Made by a program: the position numbers and the translations under genes
Notes under the pieces: generated by a model
The model's input: the letters and a program-made list of their open reading frames with translations, nothing else
The model's database searches: none
Told to the model about the DNA's origin: nothing
Assembly: GCA_905216145.1 (NCBI GenBank)
Contig: CAJMST010000029.1
Coordinates: 1 to 20,157, forward strand
DNA: 20,157 nt
Source of the DNA: an uncultured bacterium
Lineage (GTDB): Bacteria > Actinomycetota > Coriobacteriia > Coriobacteriales > Coriobacteriaceae
Direction of reading: 5' to 3'
Shown: positions 13,316 to 20,157 of the stretch, piece by piece
How the letters are laid out: each line of letters begins with the position of its first letter
Position numbering within the stretch: position 1 is the stretch's first letter

Positions 13316-14695
13316 TTAGAGCGTGATGATGTCCGAGATATTGAGGGCCTGAGCGTCGGCGACATCGTGCGTGGCAAGCAACAGCATACGACCGTCGAGC
13401 AAGTCGAGCACGACCTCGGCCGTCGCATCGCGCGCGGCGGCATCCAGGCCGGTAAAGGGCTCGTCCAGAATCACTGCGCCGCCCGGACACAGCAGGGCTC
13501 GGGCAATCTCGACGCGACGGCGCTGCCCACCCGAGAGCTCGGCCACGCGGGCATGCACATCGACCCCCGGCACCAGCAGGCGCAACAGGGCCGCGGCACT
13601 CGAGGCGTCCACGCGCGCGTCGGCGCACACCAGCACGTTATCCAAAGCCGAGGCGCCCTCTACCAGGCGCACATCCTGAAACACCATGGAGCACGGCGCG
13701 CACTCCCCCGCCGCCAGCGCAAGCAGCGTCGACTTGCCCACGCCCGAGGTGCCCATCACACAGATACGCCCACCCGCAGGCACGTTGAGCACCAGACCAT
13801 CCAGCGCCGGCGCCCAGGGCGCGCGATCGCCCACGGCAAGCGCAAGCTCCGCCGCAACCCCGCCGCCAGCAGAACCGCTCGCACGCCCGCGCAAGCCGCG
13901 TCCATGCGACAGCACCGCCGCACGCCACGCCGCAGGCCCCGAAGCCCGCAGCAGCCACACCAGCACGCGCTCGCATGCCCACGAAGCCATAACAACCAGC
14001 ACGGTCCAGGCCAGCAAATCAGCCGTCTCAATCAAAAGCTTTGCCTGATAGATGCGCTCACCCACGGTGCCCACCGCCATGCCGATCAGCTCCGCCGCCA
14101 CGCCGGCCTTCCAGCTCATGCCAATCACGGCGCGGGCGCACGAAAGCACAAACGGCAGGACTTCGCGCCAGGTGTGGGCACAAAACAGTCGCCAACCCCG
14201 CACGCCATGCAGACGAAACATCTGCTCCAGCGGTTTATCCGCTTGCGTCAAGCCCTCGACCAGCGAAAAATACACTCCCGGCAGCGCCATCAAAAAGACC
14301 GCCGCAATGCTTACGCGCGCCGACCCCAGCCAAATGAGCAGCAGGACCACCACGCAGGCAACCGGCGTCGCCTTAACAAACGAAAGCGCCGGAGCCACCA
14401 AGCGGGCAAACGCCCGCGAGCGCGACGAAATTCCGGCCAGCAAACCACCGCACACCGCGGCAAGCGCCAAACCGCCTAGAATCCGCACACCCGAGCCCGC
14501 CAGAATCGCCCACGTGCCGGCATCGCATACCAGCCGCAGCAACGCCACCACAACAGCACCCGGACCCGGCAAAATCAGCGGCTGTGCCACCAGCGCCGCC
14601 ACGAAGACCCACACGGCAAGCCAAAAGGCGGCAACGGCACCTGCTGCCGCCACCGCCTTCATACGCTCAATCATTTGTCGAGCAAACGCACGCAC
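13316..14695 (-). CDS. Fused ABC permease-ATPase (NitT/TauT type importer)
   Basis: A 459-residue single chain joining two normally separate subunits. Residues about 15-250 are a SsuC/TauC-type permease: roughly six hydrophobic helices with the EAA-loop region (EQMFRLHGVRGWRLFCAHTW, about 157-176). Residues about 285-459 are a SsuB/TauB-type ATPase: Walker A GTSGVGKST (315-323), Q-loop Gln340, signature LSGGQ (388-392), Walker B with Asp411 and Glu412, and H-loop His443. The ATPase is short but complete, with no frameshift or internal stop. The start is GTG 14695, 6 bases after GGAG and 3 bases after the binding-protein stop. A homodimer would supply a full transporter. It is the last gene of the hydrogenase operon. 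Substrate unknown. Confidence 0.88.
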   Translation of the reverse strand: MRAFARQMIERMKAVAAAGAVAAFWLAVWVFVAALVAQPLILPGPGAVVVALLRLVCDAGTWAILAGSGVRILGGLALAAVCGGLLAGISSRSRAFARLVAPALSFVKATPVACVVVLLLIWLGSARVSIAAVFLMALPGVYFSLVEGLTQADKPLEQMFRLHGVRGWRLFCAHTWREVLPFVLSCARAVIGMSWKAGVAAELIGMAVGTVGERIYQAKLLIETADLLAWTVLVVMASWACERVLVWLLRASGPAAWRAAVLSHGRGLRGRASGSAGGGVAAELALAVGDRAPWAPALDGLVLNVPAGGRICVMGTSGVGKSTLLALAAGECAPCSMVFQDVRLVEGASALDNVLVCADARVDASSAAALLRLLVPGVDVHARVAELSGGQRRRVEIARALLCPGGAVILDEPFTGLDAAARDATAEVVLDLLDGRMLLLATHDVADAQALNISDIITL

Positions 14696-14698
14696 GGG

Positions 14699-15754
14699 TT
14701 ACTCCATGTAGTAGAAATCATCAGCCGGGAGCTTGCCGCCCACGGCGCTCGCGTCCGCATCGGCCAGCACCTTCAGGTACCCACCGAGCGCGGCCTTCAT
14801 ATCCTTCCCTGTCTGGCAGACAAGCATGCACCCGGGAATCGCCTTCTCGGCGATCTTGGCGTTATCCACGATGCCCGCATCGACCACGGCCTGCGCCCAG
14901 TCCGCCGGCGCCGCGTTCACGGCCTCAACGCTCCCAGCATGGCAGCTCAGGAATTCCGCCACGGCCTCGGGATGCTCCTCGGCAAAGGCACGGCGCACCA
15001 CGGTCACACCCGTCAGCAAGCGCGAGCCCGTGTCTCCTGCCAGCTCGTCCCACACATCGGTCAGGCTCACCGGTGCCGACAGCTTGCCCTCGCTCTTGGC
15101 GATGGCCGCCGTCTTGAACGGCTCGGGTAGCACGCCCACGGCAGTCGGGTCGGCAAGCAGAGCCGAGAGCACCTCGGTAGGCTCGCTCTTAAACTCGAGC
15201 GTCACCTGACCGGCCAAGCCCGCGCGCTCCAGCAGGTAGTTCATGACGTACTCCGGCGTGGCGCCCTTGCCCGTCATATAGACAGTATGGCCCGCCAGAT
15301 CGCCAAACGAGGCCACACTCGCGTCGCCCGTCACAATGTTCAGCACGCCCAGCGTGTTGATGTCGATGACCTGCACCGCGCCCTCGGTCTTGTTGTAGAG
15401 CACGCTCGCCACGTTGGCGGGCACCAGGGCGATATCGATATCGCCCTGAATGACCTTGGGCACAATCTCGTCGGCGGCAGTGTTGATCGCAAAGTCGAAC
15501 TCATTGTCCGTCTCGCCATCGGCTGCCTGGTCCATAAACTGCACCAGACCGATCGACGTCGGACCCTTGAGCGAGGCGACGTGCACCTCGACCGGCTCTG
15601 CGGCAGCACCGGCGCCGTCCGTGGCAGCCGAGCCCGCGGCGGACCCGGCACCGGCAGCCCCGCCGCCACAGCCCGCGAGCGCAAGTGACAGGGCGCCCAC
15701 GGCGAGCGCCGAGGCAAACCCCCGGCGCGACATTTCAAAATCAAACGCGCGCAT
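14699..15754 (-). CDS. ABC transporter substrate-binding lipoprotein (NitT/TauT/NMT1-like)
   Basis: A 351-residue exported protein. The start ATG 15754 (MRAFDFEMSRRGF) lies 2 bases after the hydrogenase stop; GTG 15763 is an alternative, and GAGGGG serves either. The twin-arginine-like SRRGFASALAVG (9-20) and lipobox LAGC with Cys29 predict a lipid-anchored, possibly Tat-exported protein. A Gly/Ala/Ser linker follows (30-55). The mature part (VEVHVASLKGPTSIGLVQFMDQAA, DIDIALVPANVASVLYNKTEG, GKGATPEYVMNYLLERAGL, VGVLPEPFKTAA) fits the periplasmic-binding type II NitT/TauT family. The ligand cannot be told from sequence. It is coupled to the fused transporter downstream and the hydrogenase upstream. 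Confidence 0.88.
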   Translation of the reverse strand: MRAFDFEMSRRGFASALAVGALSLALAGCGGGAAGAGSAAGSAATDGAGAAAEPVEVHVASLKGPTSIGLVQFMDQAADGETDNEFDFAINTAADEIVPKVIQGDIDIALVPANVASVLYNKTEGAVQVIDINTLGVLNIVTGDASVASFGDLAGHTVYMTGKGATPEYVMNYLLERAGLAGQVTLEFKSEPTEVLSALLADPTAVGVLPEPFKTAAIAKSEGKLSAPVSLTDVWDELAGDTGSRLLTGVTVVRRAFAEEHPEAVAEFLSCHAGSVEAVNAAPADWAQAVVDAGIVDNAKIAEKAIPGCMLVCQTGKDMKAALGGYLKVLADADASAVGGKLPADDFYYME

Positions 15755-15756
15755 CG

Positions 15757-17568
15757 CTAGCACGTCCCCTCGTTAGGCATCGTCCATGCGTGATGGTCGG
15801 TATGCAGCAATTCCTCGGCCAGCGGCGAGAGCGGCTCGCCCAAGAACTCGCGGTAGCACGCCTGGACATCGGGATTCTCGTGCGAGAAGCGAATGTCCGC
15901 CTTCGCATCCAGGCCCCACAGTACCTGGCCGCGCTCGGCTGCCAGCTCGCAACCGTCGCGGATAGGCTGACCGCCGCCACCGACGCAGCCGCCCGGGCAT
16001 GCCATAACCTCGACGAAGTCATAGCTCACACGGCCGTCGCGAATCGCATCGAGTAGGCGGGCGGCGTTGCCCAGCCCGTGCGCCACGGCAACGCGCACCT
16101 TGGTGCCATCGATATCGGCCACGGCCTCCTTCCAGCCATCGAGTCCGCGCACATCGGTAAAGAAATCGGCATCCGGGTTCTTACCCGTCACCAGGTAATA
16201 TGCCGAGCGCACGGCGGCCTCCATCACACCGCCCGTGGCGCCAAAGATCACACCCGCGCCCGTGCCAAAGCCCAGCGGCGTATCGAGCGGCTCCTCAACC
16301 AGCGTGTCAACGCTCACGTGGCTCGCGCGGATCATGCGCGCCATCTCGCGCACCGTCAGCGCAACGTCCACGTCGGGCGCGCCGCCCTCGCCCATCATGC
16401 TCGGCAGCGCACACTCGGCCTTCTTGGCCGTGCACGGCATAACGGACACCACGAACAGACGCTCGGGCTCCACGCCCAGCACCTTGGCGTAGTAGGTCTT
16501 GGCGATGGCGCCGAACATCTGCTGCGGCGACTTTGACGTGGACAGGCTGTCGACAAACTCGGGGTAACGTGCCTTCACAAAGCGCACCCAGCCCGGGCAG
16601 CAGCTCGTGAACATGGGCCAGCCGTGGCTGTCGCCCTCGTCCTTGGCGGCCTTACCCAGGCGCTCGAGCAGCTCGGAGCCCTCCTCCATAATGGTGAGAT
16701 CGGCCGAGAAGTCGGTGTCGAACACGTACTCAAAGCCCACGCGGCGCAGCGCACAGGCCAGGCGCTCGACGGTAGCCTCCTTGCGCGGAATGCCGAGCTC
16801 CTCGCCCCAGGCGCTACGCACGGCCGGCGCAATCTGCACCAGTACGATCTTGTCGGGATCGGCGAGAGCATCGAACACGGTCTCGGTATCGTCACGCTCG
16901 CGCAGGGCGCCCGTCGGGCAATGCGTGATGCACTGACCGCACGCGACGCAATCGGTCTTGTCGATCGGCGCACGCCCGCGGGTGCCCACGGCGGTATGCG
17001 TGGCGCGGTTGGTCAGATCCCAAATACCTAAGCCCTGCACGCTCTCGCACACCTTGATGCAGCGCATGCATTTAATGCACTTGTCGTTATCGCGGATGAT
17101 GGGGAAATCGAAGTCCCAGCCCTCGCGCGCCAGATGCTGCTCGTACGGCAGATAGAAGATGCCCAGGTCGTTGGCGATGGTCTGCAGGTTGCAGTTACCA
17201 CTGCGCACGCAGCTCGTGCAGCGCGAGTCGTGTTGGGACAGCAGCAGCTGCACGTTGGTGCGACGCGCCTCGCGGGCCTTGGGGCTGTTGGTGTGGACCA
17301 CCATGCCGTCGAGCACGTAGTTGTTGCAGGCGGCAACCAGCTGGTCGCAGCCCTCAACCTCGACCACGCACACGCGGCAACCGCCAATCTCGTTTAGATC
17401 GCGTAGGTAGCACAGGGTGGGAATCTGGATGCCGACGGACTTGGCTGCGTCCAGGATCGTGGTGTGCTCGGGCACCACGACCTCGCAGTTATCGATAGTG
17501 AGCTTGACCATGTTGAGTGCTCCGCTTTCGGTGTTGTCGCTGACAGTGGGGTTGTTGAGCTCTACCAT
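15757..17568 (-). CDS. hydA: Multi-cluster [FeFe] hydrogenase, group A
   Basis: A 603-residue enzyme interconverting protons and H2. The start ATG 17568 has GGAGGGAGG at 8 bases and overlaps the flavoprotein stop by 7 bases; ATG 17511 (MVKLTIDN) is an alternative with GGAG. Domains in order: a [2Fe-2S] ferredoxin fold (Cys53, 64, 67, 81); a His-Cys3 [4Fe-4S] site (His113, Cys117, 120, 126); two [4Fe-4S] sites (Cys164/167/170/174 and Cys207/210/213/217); and the H-cluster domain with TSCCPGW (321-327), MPCTAKKAE (377-385) and MACPGGCVGGGGQP (522-535). A C-terminal small-subunit-like tail follows. The clusters form an electron wire to a redox partner, most likely the adjacent flavoprotein. It has no signal peptide, so it is cytoplasmic. 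Maturases HydEFG are not in the window. Confidence 0.96.
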   Translation of the reverse strand: MVELNNPTVSDNTESGALNMVKLTIDNCEVVVPEHTTILDAAKSVGIQIPTLCYLRDLNEIGGCRVCVVEVEGCDQLVAACNNYVLDGMVVHTNSPKAREARRTNVQLLLSQHDSRCTSCVRSGNCNLQTIANDLGIFYLPYEQHLAREGWDFDFPIIRDNDKCIKCMRCIKVCESVQGLGIWDLTNRATHTAVGTRGRAPIDKTDCVACGQCITHCPTGALRERDDTETVFDALADPDKIVLVQIAPAVRSAWGEELGIPRKEATVERLACALRRVGFEYVFDTDFSADLTIMEEGSELLERLGKAAKDEGDSHGWPMFTSCCPGWVRFVKARYPEFVDSLSTSKSPQQMFGAIAKTYYAKVLGVEPERLFVVSVMPCTAKKAECALPSMMGEGGAPDVDVALTVREMARMIRASHVSVDTLVEEPLDTPLGFGTGAGVIFGATGGVMEAAVRSAYYLVTGKNPDADFFTDVRGLDGWKEAVADIDGTKVRVAVAHGLGNAARLLDAIRDGRVSYDFVEVMACPGGCVGGGGQPIRDGCELAAERGQVLWGLDAKADIRFSHENPDVQACYREFLGEPLSPLAEELLHTDHHAWTMPNEGTC

Positions 17569-19394
17569 TCCAGGTTCCTCCCTCCACGGAACGCGCCAAA
17601 GCCAAAGTGGTCGCAACGCAGGCAGCGGCTTGCCTCTTGGCGCGCCTCCTCCTCGGTAAGGCCCTGCTCGACCAGATTCCAATCGTGGATGCGCTCGCCG
17701 GCTTCGCGCTCGCCCAGCTCGCAGCGGCCGCACTCGTGCTTACCCTTAAACTGCACGGTCGGCAGCTCCACGTCGAGCTTGATCTTGTGGTCGAAGCCCA
17801 GGTAGCGGTCGATATTTGCCGAAGCTACGCGGCCGGCGTTGATGGCACGGATGACGGTGGCGGGGCCGGTCTGGCAGTCGCCGCCGCTAAAGAGGCCATC
17901 GAAACTGGGCACGGCGCCGTCCGAATCGGTGACGACGCGACCCCACTTGCAGGCGATGCCCATGTCCTCAAATGGCTTGGAGTCGATGTCCTGTCCAATG
18001 GCAACGAACACGCGCTCGCAGGGAATGACCTGCTCGGGCGTGGCAGCGGCACGCGGGGCCGGACGCCCACGACGGGGCTCGCCGATAATCTGCGGCTGCA
18101 CGCGCAGGCCACTCACGCGACCTTCCTCGCCCGTCTCGATAGCGAGCGGAGCCGTCAGCTCCAGCACCTCGCAGCCCTCGGCCTGGGCGCCGGCAATCTC
18201 GGCATCCTGGGCCGTCATGTCGCAGATGCGACGGCGGTAGACGATGCTCACCTTTTCGGCACCGCAGCGCACGGCAGAGCGCGCCACGTCCATGGCCACG
18301 TTGCCGCCGCCGATGACGCACACGCGCTGGCCGCTCAGGTCGGGCAGTTCATCGTCGCCGATGGCGCGCAGCATCTTGACGGCCGACTCCACGCCGAGCG
18401 CCTCTTCGCCCGGAAGGCCGAGCTTCTTATCGCTGTGGGCACCGATGGCTAGGTAGACGGCATCGAACTCGTCGCGCAGGCGGGCAAGCTCCTCGCCATT
18501 GACGGAGTGGTCGAGTTCCACGTCGATGCCGGCGCTCAAGATCCAGTCGATCTCGGCCTGCAGGCGCTCGCGCGGCAGACGGTAGCTGGGAATGCCATAG
18601 CGCAGCATGCCACCCAGGTGATGACGCTGTTCAAAGATCGTCACCTTATGGCCCATCACGGCCAGGTAGTAGGCGCAGGAAAGGCCGGCCGGACCGCCGC
18701 CAATCACGGCGATGCGCTTGCCGGTGTTGTCGGCCACGCTGGGCTTGTAATCGTTGAGGTCACTGTGCTCAACGGCAAAACGCTTGAGGGCGAGGATGTT
18801 CATGGGATCGTCGACCATGCCGCGACGGCAGTGCATCTCGCAGGGATGCTCGCACACCAAACCGCAGACGAGCGGCAGCGGGTTGTTCTTGCGGATGACC
18901 TTGACGGCATCGGCATAGCGGCCGGCCTCGACCAGCGAAATGTAGCCGGGAATGTCGACGTGAGCCGGGCAGCCCGAGACGCACGGGACGCGGGCCTCGC
19001 GGTCAAAGCCACAGGAGTGCTCGCGGATGTGGTGCTCAAAATCGTCGCGAAAACCGCGAATGGCCGTGAGTGCCATGGCGCCGGCCTCGTAACCGATGGC
19101 GCAGTCGCTCGAAAGATAGATGGTGCGGGCGGTGCGCTCAATCAGATTGAGCGTGGACTCGTCGGCGCGGCCCTCGAGCACATCGGCGAGCAGGTCGCTC
19201 AGCGCGCTCAGGCCCACACGGCAGGGCGTGCACTTGCCGCAGCTCTGGGTGGAGCACAGGTTGACGAGCGCCGCCGTAAACTCAACGGGGCACGGGGCGA
19301 GCGAACTCACCGCCAGACGGCGTCCAAGCGCATCGTGCAGGTCGTCCATGACGGCCTGAGCGTGGCTGCGTTCCATTACGTGCAGTCGAGCCAT
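17562..19394 (-). CDS. Hybrid NuoF-cap/GltD-like NAD(P)-FAD oxidoreductase, hydrogenase partner
   Basis: A 610-residue flavoprotein. The start ATG 19394 (MARLHVMERS) follows AGGGG at 5 bases. Residues 35-125 match the C-terminal [4Fe-4S] helical cap of NuoF/HndC (SCGKCTPCR with Cys52, 55, 58 and a later Cys98), but the FMN/NADH-binding part of NuoF is absent. Residues 135-210 are a GltD/Nfn-type double [4Fe-4S] domain (CVSGCPAHVDIPGY; CGLVCEHPCEMHC). Then come two Rossmann folds, GGGPAGLS (FAD, about 232-239) and GGGNVAMDVARSA (NAD(P)), and the closing FSGGDCQTGPATVIRAINAGR. A C-terminal cysteine pair set (ECGRC; CLRC) may bind another metal. Its role is probably to pass electrons between NAD(P)H and the hydrogenase. 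First gene of the four-gene operon. Confidence 0.9.
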   Translation of the reverse strand: MARLHVMERSHAQAVMDDLHDALGRRLAVSSLAPCPVEFTAALVNLCSTQSCGKCTPCRVGLSALSDLLADVLEGRADESTLNLIERTARTIYLSSDCAIGYEAGAMALTAIRGFRDDFEHHIREHSCGFDREARVPCVSGCPAHVDIPGYISLVEAGRYADAVKVIRKNNPLPLVCGLVCEHPCEMHCRRGMVDDPMNILALKRFAVEHSDLNDYKPSVADNTGKRIAVIGGGPAGLSCAYYLAVMGHKVTIFEQRHHLGGMLRYGIPSYRLPRERLQAEIDWILSAGIDVELDHSVNGEELARLRDEFDAVYLAIGAHSDKKLGLPGEEALGVESAVKMLRAIGDDELPDLSGQRVCVIGGGNVAMDVARSAVRCGAEKVSIVYRRRICDMTAQDAEIAGAQAEGCEVLELTAPLAIETGEEGRVSGLRVQPQIIGEPRRGRPAPRAAATPEQVIPCERVFVAIGQDIDSKPFEDMGIACKWGRVVTDSDGAVPSFDGLFSGGDCQTGPATVIRAINAGRVASANIDRYLGFDHKIKLDVELPTVQFKGKHECGRCELGEREAGERIHDWNLVEQGLTEEEARQEASRCLRCDHFGFGAFRGGRNLEW

Positions 19395-19458
19395 AAGATC
19401 CCCTCTCACATGGCAGCCCGGAGGCGAGGCCGGGCGAAGTTGCTACACGCACAACACT

Positions 19459-19479
19459 GACCTAAAAAGTTGTTAGGTC
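19459..19479. promoter_or_regulatory. 21-bp dyad upstream of the hydrogenase operon
   Basis: GACCTAA (19459-19465) and TTAGGTC (19473-19479) are perfect 7-base arms with a 7-base centre, 65 bases before the flavoprotein start. It could be an operator. It does not match the Rex (TTGTGAA) or FNR (TTGAT) consensus. Confidence 0.5.
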
Positions 19480-19606
19480 TCCACGCAGTTCGGCAGGCGG
19501 TATGAAAAGTCACCCTCGGCGGTGAAATAGAACATTACCGCAGATAAATGCCATATTTGATAAAACGCGTTACCCACAATGCGGCACTTGGGGACACTCC
19601 TCACTC

Positions 19607-19637
19607 TGGTGCATCGTGGACAGGTTTGTTTGCACCA
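19607..19637. repeat. Family A palindrome, copy 2
   Basis: Arms TGGTGCA (19607-19613) and TGCACCA (19631-19637) with an inner TGGACAGG, the same orientation as the copy at 926-967. It lies 6 bases before family B copy 3. Confidence 0.75.
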
Positions 19638-19643
19638 ATCATG

Positions 19644-19710
19644 AGTTGCGGTGAAATAGGGACTGAAAAGCCGCTCAAAAGGCCAAAACAGTCCGTATTC
19701 CACCGCAACT
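19644..19710. repeat. Family B palindrome, copy 3 (diverged)
   Basis: Arms at 19644-19665 (AGTTGCGGTGAAATAGGGAC...) and 19689-19710 match over 22 bases except two. The right arm has G and C substitutions (GTCCGTATTCCACC). The centre differs from copies 1 and 2. Confidence 0.85.
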
Positions 19711-19718
19711 TCAAGACG

Positions 19719-19751
19719 TTGGTGCATATGAACCTGTCCCCCTTGCACCAA
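19719..19751. repeat. Family A palindrome, copy 3 (inverted orientation)
   Basis: Arms TTGGTGCA (19719-19726) and TGCACCAA (19744-19751) enclose AACCTGTCCC, the reverse complement of the GGGACAGGT core of copy 2. With copy 2 it forms a mirrored pair around family B copy 3. Confidence 0.75.
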
Positions 19752-19785
19752 AAAGGGCTCCGAGCAAAAACATGCCCGGAGCCCT
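19747..19785 (-). terminator. Rho-independent terminator of the RGG-tail gene
   Basis: On the minus strand, AGGGCTCCG (19785-19777) pairs with CGGAGCCCT (19762-19754), followed by TTTTTGGT. It lies 33 bases past the stop at 19819. Its T tract overlaps the edge of family A copy 3. Confidence 0.85.
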
Positions 19786-19818
19786 CTGGTCGCCTCGACT
19801 TAGAGCGCGACGCGTATG

Positions 19819-20157
19819 TTACTTGCGCTTGCCGCCGCCGTCGCCGGGGCGACGGGAGCTGCCACCGCGCTTGCCGCCACGGCTGTTGCCGTAGCTGCCA
19901 CGGTTATCGCGACCGCCGGCACGGCCGCCACGGGAGCCGGCCTGGTTGCCGCCACGACCACCACGATAGCCGCCGCGACGCTCCTCGCGGGTATCGTCGT
20001 AGTTGCGCCAGTCATCGCGACGATCGCGGCTGGCACGCGGGTCACGACGATCGCGCGACTCGTTAGAACGACTAGCGCCGCCGCGGCCGCCATTGCCGCG
20101 AGCACCCTCGCGACGCTCGCCGCCGCGGCTACCGCGCTCTTCAAAGCGCTTGCCGCC
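19819..20157 (-). CDS. C-terminal RGG-rich tail, probably of a DEAD-box RNA helicase (partial)
   Basis: An open frame of 112 codons enters from the right edge and ends in TAA at 19821-19819. The visible sequence is almost wholly Gly, Arg, Asp, Ser and Asn, with repeated RGG and RDRRD units, an acidic patch DDWRNYDDTREERR, and a lysine-rich end (GGGKRK). Such tails occur on actinobacterial DEAD-box RNA helicases and give non-specific RNA binding. The catalytic domains lie outside the window, so the assignment rests on tail type only; other RNA-binding proteins are possible. It is followed by a good terminator. The alternative Ala-rich reading of the same strand in another frame (to 20144) is a shadow. 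Confidence 0.6.
   Translation of the reverse strand, partial: GGKRFEERGSRGGERREGARGNGGRGGASRSNESRDRRDPRASRDRRDDWRNYDDTREERRGGYRGGRGGNQAGSRGGRAGGRDNRGSYGNSRGGKRGGSSRRPGDGGGKRK

Larger units (their letters stand above)
19395..19818. other. 424-bp gene-free, repeat-rich region
   Basis: This stretch contains the leader of the hydrogenase operon (GCCCGG/CCGGGC hairpin at 19416-19435, dyad at 19459-19479), an AT-richer segment with a partial family B match (GGCGGTGAAATAG, about 19519-19531), GGGGACA at about 19590, the nested A-B-A' repeats 19607-19751 and a terminator. Short frames across it look random. No convincing -35/-10 pair was found for the operon. Confidence 0.7.

Noticed and set aside
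13031..14479. 482-codon plus-strand frame
   Set aside because: Antisense to the fused ABC protein and intergenic DNA; Arg/His/Gln-rich with no domain.
13316..14695. Possible frameshift joining two ABC genes
   Set aside because: The frame is continuous with sensible linker sequence (about residues 250-285) and intact motifs on both sides, so a true fusion is preferred.
18507..19460. 317-codon plus-strand frame opposite the flavoprotein
   Set aside because: No motifs; it reads across the true gene's start region.
19473..19751. 92-codon minus-strand frame
   Set aside because: It is built from family A and B palindromes and intergenic sequence.

Overview
The window looks like chromosomal DNA from a high-GC, anaerobic, gut-type actinobacterium, most likely a Coriobacteriia member close to Collinsella. 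This is inferred from the strong G/C third-position bias, the [FeFe] hydrogenase, the fucO-like dehydrogenase, the YerC/Rrf2/CPBP gene mix and many short palindromic repeats with GGGGACAG/GGGGACGG cores. No rRNA, tRNA, CRISPR array or complete transposase was seen. Both edges cut genes.

Layout. 1-843 (-): N-terminal part of an AddB/RecC-type helicase-nuclease subunit. 1017-1316 (-): YerC/TrpR-like regulator. 1588-1953 (+): small membrane protein of the phage-holin-4/YvlD family. 2022-2450 (-) and 2703-3641 (+): a divergent pair of Rrf2 regulator and cysteine synthase cysK, with a well-formed cysK promoter containing a dyad and a strong stem-loop at the predicted mRNA 5' end. 3823-4923 (+): mnmA. 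5053-6054 (+): a HipA/CtkA-like kinase gene without a usable start, bracketed by two almost identical long palindromes. 6190-7218 (-): M42 aminopeptidase. 7319-7498: a 31-bp tandem repeat running into a 129-bp hairpin with 30-bp perfect arms. 7507-8673 (-): iron alcohol dehydrogenase (FucO-like). 8839-9555 (-): DUF1275/YoaK membrane protein. 9806-11947 (+): YgiQ radical SAM protein, ending in a 4-bp tail-to-tail overlap with a CPBP membrane protease (11944-12855, -). 12879-13100 (-): a lone RelB/DinJ-type antitoxin whose last 14 codons come from a tandem repeat.

The most distinctive part is 13316-19394 (-), four tightly packed genes that look like one operon. In transcription order they are a hybrid flavoprotein (NuoF-type Fe-S cap fused to a GltD/NfnB-type NAD(P)/FAD oxidoreductase), a 603-residue multi-cluster [FeFe] hydrogenase, a Tat-like lipoprotein substrate-binding protein of NitT/TauT type, and an ABC transporter protein in which permease and ATPase are one chain. 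The coupling suggests pyridine-nucleotide-linked hydrogen metabolism tied to uptake of an unidentified small molecule. After a 424-bp repeat-rich gap, 19819-20157 (-) encodes an RGG-rich tail, probably of a DEAD-box RNA helicase.

Several palindrome families recur. Family B (TTGCGGTGAAATAG core) occurs at 4939, 6068 and 19644. Family A (TTGGTGCA...TGCACCAA) occurs at 926, 19607 and 19719. GGGGAC-type tandem units occur at 12869. They have the form of REP/MITE-like non-autonomous elements, and several lie at gene ends or where genes look damaged.
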